23,375 bases of DNA from a virus. The notes under the pieces were generated by a model. The model made no database searches. It worked only from the letters and a program-made list of their open reading frames with translations, and was not told where the DNA came from. Within the stretch, counting starts at the first letter, position 1. Every line of letters starts with the position of its first letter. The position numbers were made by a program, and so were the translations under genes. Positions 1 through 7,500 of the stretch are shown here, one piece after another. The stretch covers positions 1-23,375 of the IMG/VR virus record IMGVR_UViG_3300046777_001822. One strand, written 5' to 3'.

Positions 1-1
1 G

Positions 2-352
2 ATTAACATTGTAAGAATAGATCCTAAACAATTAAATTTTACAATCAAAGAAGGTTTAGTTTTTCATGCACATACTGATTTGAATAGGAAAGCCGGAAAA
101 GTTATGCCATATTATACTTTTGTTATATATGTACAAATGCCAAACAACCTATCTGGGGATGACGGTGTTTTGTATCTAAAAGATAGTGATGGTAATATTT
201 TTACATTTCTTCCAGAAGAGGGTGATTGTATAATAATGGATGGGGATTTATTACATGTACCTGGGTATGCTAAAAATTCGAGTGTTGATAGGTTGGTGTT
301 GGCCGGTAATACCACATTTCAAAAAAGAAAGACTAACAAAACATTACTTTAA
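2..352 (+). CDS. 2OG-Fe(II) oxygenase, 5'-truncated by window edge
   Basis: The reading frame is open from base 2, so the gene starts upstream of the window; the first in-frame ATG (base 104) lies after catalytic residues and is not the start. Numbering from base 2, a 2-oxoglutarate/Fe(II) dioxygenase signature is visible: HxD iron ligands at H24/D26 (FHAHTD), a distal iron-binding H85 (LLHVPGY) and R97, the likely 2-oxoglutarate carboxylate ligand, 12 residues later. The segment between them has the alternating beta pattern of a double-stranded beta-helix (jelly roll). Enzymes of this fold hydroxylate proteins, nucleic acids or small molecules; the substrate here is unknown. The stop codon overlaps the next ATG by one base (TAATG), so it is probably translationally coupled to the sulfotransferase-like gene that follows. 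The family call is fairly sure from the ligand pattern; the N-terminus is not visible. Confidence 0.7.
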   Translation: MNIVRIDPKQLNFTIKEGLVFHAHTDLNRKAGKVMPYYTFVIYVQMPNNLSGDDGVLYLKDSDGNIFTFLPEEGDCIIMDGDLLHVPGYAKNSSVDRLVLAGNTTFQKRKTNKTLL

Positions 353-1059
353 TGTTAATTGAAGATAAATTCATATTTATTAATATTCCAAGATGTGCAT
401 CAACATCTTTCCATATATCCTGTATTAATTCGGGATTCGATGTGAAATATTACACAAACGATGAGATTTTTAGAAAAGTAAAGAAGTTTGAGGAAAACGA
501 TCATATACATACACATGAATCTATAAATGAATTGGAAGCCAAATTTGGGAACAAATATCCAATCATATCAATAAGAAGACAAAAGTATGAAAGGTTTTTT
601 TCGATGTGGAAACATGTGATTGGGGAAGCTTTAAGATATGGTGACAAAAAAAGCGCCAATGTATTTACAAAGTTAAAGGTAAACGATATATTGTATTATG
701 ATTCTGACGATGTGATCGATTCAAAAAACAGGCACAATTTCATTATGAAATTCCTTTTAAAAAATGGCTTATCTGTTGTTGAAGTTGATCAAAGGATATT
801 AACCATGTTAAATGTTTTAATTACCCCGACATCTCATTATCATAATAATAGGAGTGACATTATTTGGTTTAATTTTCAAGATCTAAATAATCTTGAAAAA
901 TGGGTACAAGAATTGGTGGGGAAACCGTTTAACTTACAAAACGTAAATTCCAGCAAAAATATTGATTGTGCGATTAAAATTAATGAGGACTTAATAAGGG
1001 AATATGATAGAATATATAGTGTTTTTGATAACCATAAAGAAACAAAAAGCATAATTTAA
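352..1059 (+). CDS. Sulfotransferase-like protein
   Basis: This 235-residue protein begins with a beta strand and a loop, IPRCASTSFH (residues 12-21). It resembles the 5'-phosphosulfate-binding P-loop of PAPS-dependent sulfotransferases (compare the PKTGGTS type of the Sulfotransfer_2 family). A second motif, RRQKYERFFSMW (75-86), fits the 3'-phosphate-binding element, a strand followed by R...R..S.W. The family moves a sulfuryl group from PAPS to hydroxyls of glycans, tyrosines or small molecules; the acceptor cannot be read here. The start is the ATG overlapping the stop of the preceding oxygenase gene. The leader has no Shine-Dalgarno. It is one of three sulfotransferase-like genes within 4.5 kb; the other two resemble each other more than this one. 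The C-terminal half is less recognisable. Confidence 0.65.
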   Translation: MLIEDKFIFINIPRCASTSFHISCINSGFDVKYYTNDEIFRKVKKFEENDHIHTHESINELEAKFGNKYPIISIRRQKYERFFSMWKHVIGEALRYGDKKSANVFTKLKVNDILYYDSDDVIDSKNRHNFIMKFLLKNGLSVVEVDQRILTMLNVLITPTSHYHNNRSDIIWFNFQDLNNLEKWVQELVGKPFNLQNVNSSKNIDCAIKINEDLIREYDRIYSVFDNHKETKSII

Positions 1060-1109
1060 CCTTTTGGTTGGAGACACTATTTATATATAAAAATCAAATA
1101 TTTTAAAAT
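1060..1109 (+). promoter_or_regulatory. AT-rich intergenic leader with CTATTTATATATA element
   Basis: This 50-base gap precedes the ATP-grasp/Hint gene. It contains CTATTTATATATA at 1077-1089. TATTTATA is the exact reverse complement of the T4-type late promoter core TATAAATA, and the same CTATTTATA string recurs before the second small fibre gene (12356-12364). Whether it acts as promoter, leader or neither cannot be decided from sequence alone; in this AT-rich DNA chance occurrence is possible. Confidence 0.25.
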
Positions 1110-2603
1110 ATGAAAGGTATAATACTCGGCAGTGATTTTATAGAAAAGGACAATTCTGTTAAAATTCTAGAAACTAACACAAATACTACATTTTTCAATG
1201 AAGGGTCCGAATTTTTGGATTATGACCCCTTATTTAACGTTTTTATACAAAATAACATAACGGAGCTTCATTTTATATATACTGTTGGTGATAGTTACTT
1301 ACCAACTAATGATCCAGTATTTGTGTTTGAGGAAATACTCAAGGAAAAATGTGATCAGAATAATATCCAATATTTTGCATATACTGTGCCAGAAAATTCA
1401 GTTACGGTGCCATACATTGAAGATGCCCCTAATAAATTTATTCTTAGACAGGCTTTCGACACAACAGCTTTGGTTGATGAAACCTACTGTGCAGATAAAT
1501 TCGAATTTTTAAAATTATTAGAAAATAGTAGTTTAACACCTAAGTCATATTTTAATGATCCTACTTTAGGAAGTAATGAATTATTGGAAATAACAGACAA
1601 TGGATCTGATGTTCCAAATATTCTTGTAAAATACAGATATCCGAATTATGACGGTAAAGAATATCCACAAATATATAATTTAACGAGTAATGAACAATTG
1701 GCAGAATTAAAAGCTGGTTTAGAAGAAGGTTATATTATTCAAGAATTTTTATACGATCAGGTTAATTTAGTACAAAATAGATGGTCTGTTATAAGATCAA
1801 TAGATATTATATATGGCTCAGAATTGGATGTTGTTAGTTTAGGTGGTTATAGAACAACAACAAATTTACCAATTGATTATTATGGTAATGAGTTCGTTTC
1901 TGGTACAAGAAAATATAATCAAAAAACTAGATATAAATTTATCAATAAACAAAACGGTAATTTTTACGACGTAACTTACCACGTTGATAACGATAGTAAT
2001 ATCATCATGTCAGATGGTACAACTCGAACACTTAACAATGTGGCAGTAAATGATACACTTAAATCTTTACAATTTACAGATTTAAACGGAATTGGGTCAT
2101 CACATGAAAACAATTTACAGTCATGGGATGGTACGTTTAATAAAACGGTTGAAACATTAACTGATGTTGACACAACTGCAGTATCTATTCATAGTAGTGA
2201 TATCAAAGCTTTATTTATTAAAGTTACGTTAGAGAATGGGACGACATGGTCAGATAGCCCATATTCAATATTTTATTTTGAAGAAAAAGATATTGAATCA
2301 ACTAGATGGGATTTATTAAACAAAATGGTAGTAGGTGATAAGTTTATCATTAGAAACAAAGTTACTGGAGAATTAAGTAAATTGGCAATCACTAATTTAG
2401 AAATAGAGTATATGGAAAAAACTGTATACGAATTAGATGTTGAACCTTCTGATGTTTTCTTATCTGATCTAGGTAATGATTTATATGCTATCATGCACAA
2501 CAATTGTGAAGGTTGTGGTAGCCCATGGGGGGGATTTTGTGGTAACTGGCAATGTTATCCGTATTGTGGATTCTGTGGCGGCGGTTCCCCAGCACAAAAA
2601 TAA
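1110..2603 (+). CDS. ATP-grasp-like protein with degenerate C-terminal Hint domain and Cys/Gly-rich tail
   Basis: This 497-residue protein has three parts. Residues 1-250 look ATP-grasp-like: KFILRQAF (109-116), ILVKYRYP (171-178), YIIQEFL (208-214) and RWSVIRSIDI (224-233) match the usual order of ATP-grasp strands and ligands. Residues about 286-465 look like a Hint domain: a block-A-like IIMSDGT (298-304) with VAVNDTLKS, a block-B-like KVTLENGTTW (371-380) with VVGDKFI (407-413), a block-F-like VYELDVEP (439-446) and a block-G-like MHNNC (462-466). The Cys normally expected about eight residues before the block-A Met is absent (Val292), and the block-B His is not evident, so full splicing is unlikely. 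C-terminal Asn cleavage at H463-N464 or N465/C466 remains conceivable. Residues 466-497 hold six Cys with many Gly and aromatics; only two other Cys occur in the protein. The leader has no Shine-Dalgarno. The Hint call is fairly firm; the ATP-grasp call is moderate. Confidence 0.6.
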   Translation: MKGIILGSDFIEKDNSVKILETNTNTTFFNEGSEFLDYDPLFNVFIQNNITELHFIYTVGDSYLPTNDPVFVFEEILKEKCDQNNIQYFAYTVPENSVTVPYIEDAPNKFILRQAFDTTALVDETYCADKFEFLKLLENSSLTPKSYFNDPTLGSNELLEITDNGSDVPNILVKYRYPNYDGKEYPQIYNLTSNEQLAELKAGLEEGYIIQEFLYDQVNLVQNRWSVIRSIDIIYGSELDVVSLGGYRTTTNLPIDYYGNEFVSGTRKYNQKTRYKFINKQNGNFYDVTYHVDNDSNIIMSDGTTRTLNNVAVNDTLKSLQFTDLNGIGSSHENNLQSWDGTFNKTVETLTDVDTTAVSIHSSDIKALFIKVTLENGTTWSDSPYSIFYFEEKDIESTRWDLLNKMVVGDKFIIRNKVTGELSKLAITNLEIEYMEKTVYELDVEPSDVFLSDLGNDLYAIMHNNCEGCGSPWGGFCGNWQCYPYCGFCGGGSPAQK

Positions 2604-2626
2604 TACTTACTTAAAATTATAATAAT

Positions 2627-2785
2627 ATGTCAAATAATTCAAACGAAGCACAATCAACAAGAGTAGAAAGACCAGATGTAACGATTAAAAAAATAGTTAC
2701 CCCATTATCCAATGATGTTAAAGTCAAGATTAATAATGCGATGGTACAAATTGTTGATAAAATTAAGGAAAAACATTTATCATAA
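2627..2785 (+). CDS. Small hypothetical protein (52 aa)
   Basis: A complete 52-codon ORF fills the gap between the ATP-grasp/Hint gene and the next sulfotransferase. The protein starts MSNNSNEAQSTRVERPDVT, has a Ser/Asn-rich polar N-terminus, then VKVKINNAMVQIVDKIKEK, which could form an amphipathic helix. There are no Cys and no signal peptide. It is supported by its position in an otherwise uniformly packed strand, by the AT-only leader like its neighbours, and by a sensible amino-acid composition. Function is not recognised. It could be a small virion, scaffold or partner protein; a spurious ORF is possible but would leave an unusually long gap. Confidence 0.55.
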   Translation: MSNNSNEAQSTRVERPDVTIKKIVTPLSNDVKVKINNAMVQIVDKIKEKHLS

Positions 2786-2801
2786 CATTCATGTGTGATA
2801 T

Positions 2802-3332
2802 ATGGAAATATTAATAATATCCTTACCAAGGACAGGATCAACCGAGTTATCTAAGAGAATATCCGAACAACAAAAATTGACTTTAATAGGAGAACCCTTT
2901 AATGATTTTTATCCTGAAAAACGTTATTATAATGAAAACCACATTTATAAAGATTGTGTGTTAAAAACAAATATTTTCCATAAACCATTTTTTATTAGAG
3001 AAGAAGATAGACTTGAATGGTTAATTAGCTTAAGTAAAAAATTTAATAAGACAATTCTTTTAAGTAGAAAAGATATTAAAGCCTGTGCCGAAAGCTGGGC
3101 TTTTTATAGTTTTAGGGTTAAAAACTTCAATTTCTCACACAACTTAGCATATTTTTGGGAAAAAACACCAAATTATGATGAATCAGTAAAAAAGATCAAT
3201 ACATGGAATGAAGAGATTAACTTTCTATCTAAAGAATTAAACATTCCCATCACTTATTATGAAGACAATTTTGATGTAAACTCGACAGAGCGATTAAGAA
3301 AGGGGGATTTGATTATTAATAAAATCATTTAA
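2802..3332 (+). CDS. Sulfotransferase-like protein
   Basis: This 176-residue protein opens with SLPRTGSTEL (residues 7-16), a good match to the 5'-phosphosulfate-binding loop (PR.GST.L) of PAPS-dependent sulfotransferases. EPF (31-33) follows and LLSRKDIKACAESWA (86-100) fits the 3'-phosphate-binding strand/helix with R, K and S in place. It is short for the family (often 230-350 residues) and lacks much of the usual C-terminal part, so it is a minimal or divergent member. It shares the R-T-G-S-T loop, the EPF motif and the RKD....ES pattern with the gene at 3862-4509, suggesting these two are related by duplication. The acceptor substrate is unknown. It lies four bases upstream of a prolyl-hydroxylase-like gene, so the two are probably co-expressed. 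Confidence 0.7.
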   Translation: MEILIISLPRTGSTELSKRISEQQKLTLIGEPFNDFYPEKRYYNENHIYKDCVLKTNIFHKPFFIREEDRLEWLISLSKKFNKTILLSRKDIKACAESWAFYSFRVKNFNFSHNLAYFWEKTPNYDESVKKINTWNEEINFLSKELNIPITYYEDNFDVNSTERLRKGDLIINKII

Positions 3333-3336
3333 ATTA

Positions 3337-3855
3337 ATGTTAAAACAAAAGATTTTATTCACCGAAGAGGAGTGTAAAAATATTATAGATTTAAAAAACA
3401 AATATCCGTTGATAGGTGATAATGGTAGATGGGATGAGTTTGACAATTTCAAATACAAGTTTTACACTTTAAACGAAGCTGCAGATGTTAATTGGATAAT
3501 AAATAGAATGTGTGATTTTTTCGAAGATGAAATGAAATTACATATTTACACTAGACCCATAAAACTTAGTTTACATCATTATACACCTGGCGATGAATTT
3601 GGTAAACATATAGATACCGGAACCCCAATTAAAGAATGGAATGTTGGGTTATGCCTAAATGACAACTTTGATGGTGGTGATTATTTACTATATGATGAAA
3701 ATGACAACCCGATTGAGATAGCTAAAAAAACTGGAAATGTGTCCATATATCAATCTCAAGTTTTTCATCAAGTGACCCCTATTATTTCTGGTGAGAGATG
3801 GGCTATCGCAATGTTTATTCATAAGTTTAGAATGAATAAAAAACCAATTTTTTAA
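3337..3855 (+). CDS. Prolyl-4-hydroxylase-type 2OG-Fe(II) oxygenase
   Basis: This 172-residue protein shows the full set of residues for an Fe(II)/2-oxoglutarate dioxygenase: HID (H91, D93) in GDEFGKHIDTG, distal H144 in QVFHQVTPI, and R154 ten residues later in SGERWAIAMFIH. The preceding LHHYTPGDEFG and following FDGGDYLLY segments are typical of the P4Hc/PKHD family. That family hydroxylates prolines or other residues in proteins, though phage members rarely have known substrates. The length fits a single jelly-roll catalytic domain with no extra domains. It sits between two sulfotransferase-like genes with 4- and 6-base gaps, as if the enzymes were co-expressed. The family call is strong; the target (fibre protein, host protein or a small molecule) is open. 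Confidence 0.85.
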   Translation: MLKQKILFTEEECKNIIDLKNKYPLIGDNGRWDEFDNFKYKFYTLNEAADVNWIINRMCDFFEDEMKLHIYTRPIKLSLHHYTPGDEFGKHIDTGTPIKEWNVGLCLNDNFDGGDYLLYDENDNPIEIAKKTGNVSIYQSQVFHQVTPIISGERWAIAMFIHKFRMNKKPIF

Positions 3856-3861
3856 TTATAT

Positions 3862-4509
3862 ATGAGAATAGCGATACTAACAAGTGAACGAACCGGGTCC
3901 ACAACTCTTTTTCATTTAATACGAGAGCATCTAGAACCGAGTGGATATATATGCCACATCGAACCATTCAACCAATATTTACATGAAAAACTAAACAGAA
4001 ATGTTTACAGTCCGGATTTTTATAATGATAAGAACAATGTTTTTATAAAAACATTTCTTAGTGAAATTCATAGACCAAAAGAACTAATAGGTAATGACGA
4101 GGCATATTGGGATTGGTTTTTTAAATATTTTGAAAAAATCATAATTTTAGATAGGAAAGATAAAACCTCACAAAGTGAGAGTTTTACATATCACGCAATT
4201 AAAGGTAAAACAAGTACTTGGCATAAAAGACAATACTATGATTTTGATGGTATTGAAGAGGGGCACGTTGAGTATAGAAAAAATATATTTAATGAAGAAT
4301 CTAAGAAATTACATGAGATATCTGATAGGGGTTACCCAATAGTATATTTTGAGGATATATATGTAAATAGGGATAAAACAACACTTAAAGATATTTTAGA
4401 TTATATTGGTGTGGACCTAAACGATACCTTATATGAAAGATATATTTTATCCGATTCATTTAGAGTAAGACTAAACAAAGGGGAATCTCCATTCACAGGA
4501 ATAATTTAA
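3862..4509 (+). CDS. Sulfotransferase-like protein
   Basis: This 215-residue protein has SERTGSTTLF (residues 8-17), a 5'-phosphosulfate-binding loop, then IEPFNQYL (33-40) and IILDRKDKTSQSESF (94-108), the 3'-phosphate-binding element with R, K and S. The same three motifs in the same order occur in the gene at 2802-3332, and the general fold (strand, P-loop, helix, conserved EPF) matches Sulfotransfer-family proteins. The extra C-terminal segment (VYFEDIYVNRDKTTLKDILD) is like the late helix-loop seen in bacterial sulfotransferases, where a short strand ending in ED precedes a helix. It would transfer sulfate from PAPS to an unknown acceptor. The start ATG lies six bases after the oxygenase stop; the leader is AT-only. 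Confidence 0.7.
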   Translation: MRIAILTSERTGSTTLFHLIREHLEPSGYICHIEPFNQYLHEKLNRNVYSPDFYNDKNNVFIKTFLSEIHRPKELIGNDEAYWDWFFKYFEKIIILDRKDKTSQSESFTYHAIKGKTSTWHKRQYYDFDGIEEGHVEYRKNIFNEESKKLHEISDRGYPIVYFEDIYVNRDKTTLKDILDYIGVDLNDTLYERYILSDSFRVRLNKGESPFTGII

Positions 4510-4585
4510 ACCAGATAACCCAAAATTTATAAAGCCATATTCGTTAACCAAAGTATTTATCTAAATAAAATAACACAATATTTAG
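4510..4585 (+). promoter_or_regulatory. AT-rich leader of the giant fibre gene
   Basis: This 76-base gap marks the change from the enzyme cluster to the fibre module, and a promoter would be expected here. It contains GTATTTATCTAAATAAAATAA at 4553-4573, related to the TATTTATA/TATAAATA elements before other structural genes in the window. No Shine-Dalgarno and no convincing hairpin terminator are visible. Assignment as a late promoter is a guess from resemblance to T4-type late promoter cores. Confidence 0.25.
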
Positions 4586-7500
4586 ATGAATATTTTTGAT
4601 CCACAAGTATCGGGTTCCCTGTCAGTTTCGGGCTCAAGCGAAATTTCGGGCGATTTAAGAGTCTTAGGTACCTTATTTGCAACAATTTCAGGTACTGCCG
4701 AAAATGCCGTTTCAACCTCACACGCTGCAGCATATACCCTAACATCAAGTTTTCACCAATTTACCTCATCTTACACTACCGGAGCGTTTACGGGTTCTTT
4801 TGGTGGAAATGGTGCTGGGTTATATGACATCCCGGCTAGTGGTGTTACGGGACTTAATTTAACCAGAATTGCTGATGGTTCTGCTACGGCATCCATTTCT
4901 CAAGCTGATGGTCTTAGAATTAACACCAACACAGAACTAACCGGATCATTGAAAATATCAAATATTAACCTTGGTTCTGATAAGGTTATATTGGTAAACG
5001 TAACGGATTCTGGTGGAAAATACTTTATTGATGGGGTAAGAAGCCCAATTTTAAGTCTAATAAAAGGATTTACATATAAATTCTTATTTCCAAATATAGG
5101 GGCGCATCCTTTTAGATTCTCTACAACAAATGATGGAACACATAATGGTGGAACGGTTTATACAACAGGTGTAACCACAGGTTCAACACCAGATTACATT
5201 CAAATTGAAGTAACTGATAGTACACCATCTACACTTTATTATTTCTGTACTTCACATCATATGATGGGTAATGGTATTGGGGTATATTCGGATCTTTTAA
5301 ATGTTGAAGCGGATAGACAAGTTGTTTACATCAACCCATCTATAATTGCAACAACAGGTTCAAATACGTTTATCGGTACTGAAACAATAAGTGGGTCTCT
5401 TTCTGTTACTGGATCGGTTAATATAACAGGATCTATTTCATTAAATGGTCAGGCTATTGGTACTGGTAAATTAGATGAGGTTGTGTTCAATAGTTACACA
5501 TCATCCAATGACACAACAAACAGTCTACAAAACGGTAGATTAGATTTGTTGGAAACGTCGACATCATCGTTAAATACATTTACATCCAGTACAAATAATA
5601 GGTTAAACACTGTTGAAACATATACTGGAAGTTTAAATACCAGATTAGATATTATTGAAACTTCAACAAGTAGTTTAAATACATTTTCATCTAGTATAAA
5701 TAATAGAGTTGGTATTATTGAAACTTCAACAGCTAGTTTAAATATTTTTACCTCAAGTGCAAGTAGTAGATTATTATCAATCGAAACAAGCACTGCTAGT
5801 TTAAACATATTTACTTCAAGTACGAATAATAAACTATCTGCAATAGAATCAACAACTTCAAGTTTGAATTCGTATACCGCTAGTAACAATACTAGATTAG
5901 ATGTTATAGAAGGAACTACAGGTAGTTTAAATACATTTACTTCAAGCACAAGCAACAAATTAAGTGCAATTGAAACTTCAACTAGCAGCTTAAATTTATT
6001 TACATCAAGCACTAATTTAAGTTTAAATTCTGTTCTTACTAGTACAGCTAGTTTAAACACATATACAAGTAGTAATAATACTAATATTAATGCTATTCAT
6101 ACTGCAACAAGTAGTTTGAATACTTTTAGTTCGTCAATATTAAATGCTATCGAGGTTACCGGATCTAACTTAACAATTAAGGGTGATTTATTAGTTAAAG
6201 GTACAACGACACAAATTGATTCTACTACTCTTAACATTGGTGATAATATTATATCATTAAATGGTACTGCAACAAATAATGCTGGCCTTGTTGTTCAAGA
6301 CGCTAGTGGTGCAAGTATCGTTTCAGGTTCATTATTATGGGACACATCAACAGACTTTTGGAAGGCTGGTAAATTAGGTAGTGAAGAAAGAATTATATTA
6401 GTTAATGAATATAATACATTCTCAACTTCAATAGATTCTAGAGCGACTAGTTTACAAACTGCAACTAGTTCTTTAAATTCATATACAAGTAGCAATACTA
6501 GTAACATAAATGCAATTCACACTTCAACAAGTAGTTTGAATACATTTACATCTAGTGCTAACGGTAGATTAGATTCTTTAGAAACAAGCACAGGTAGTTT
6601 AAACACTTACACTAGTTCAACAAATACGAGATTAGGTGTGATCGAATCTACAACAGGTAGTTTAAATACATTTACTTCCAGTGCAGATAGTCGTTTAAAT
6701 GCTGTTGAGACTTCAACTAGTAGTTTGAATACTTTTAGTTCTAGTACAAATGATAAATTATCTTCTTTAGAATCTGCTAGTTCAAGTATTAGAACGGATT
6801 TTAATTCATATACGAGTTCAAATAATACTGTTGAGTCTACACAAAATGGTAGACTAAGTGCGTTAGAAACTACAACAGGTAGTTTGAACACATATACAAG
6901 CAGTAACACAACAAATATAAATGCAATTCATACCGCAACAAGTAGCCTTAATAGTTTTACTAGTTCTATTAATACAACTGTTAAAAATAAACTAAATGCT
7001 GATGGTGTAATATCCGGAAGCATTCAAGTTGAGATTACTGGAACTACAGGTTACTCAACATTTAGTGGATCTATAGCTACAACAGATTCAACACAAAACG
7101 ATAGAATTGCCGCATTAGAATCAATGACTGGTTCTTATGCAACAACTGGTTCAAGTAATATTGTTGGTAATCAAACAATTACAGGTTCTGTTTATATTAC
7201 ACAAAACTTAACTGTTCTTGGATCGTCATCTTTCCTTTATTTAACAGCATCACAATTGGCTGTTAGTTCGTCAACAATATCAGTTAATGTTTTCGAACCA
7301 GCTGAAAGATTTGGGGGATTAAAAGTATATGATAGTGGTTCATTATCACATCAAGCAACAGCATCACTTTTATGGGATTCACAAAATAATCACTGGATAT
7401 ATCAAAACGCATACGTTGGTGGATATTCAGGTGGTATGTTAATTTCAGGCCCAAGAAATACTGGAGCGTTAGGTGATGAGGCTGGTACTATAGCCAACGT

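Noticed and set aside
1965-2507. A functional splicing intein
   Set aside because: The expected N-terminal Cys/Ser and block-B His are missing, there is no homing endonuclease, and the segment after HNNC is only 32 residues rather than the rest of a host protein.
5494-6060. 188-residue minus-strand open frame inside the fibre gene (with similar ones at 6607-6909, 7918-8121 and 9805-10173)
   Set aside because: They run antisense to the repetitive Ser/Thr/Asn codons, give low-complexity Val/Leu-rich translations without any family motif, and follow the repeat period. They are shadows of the fibre frame.
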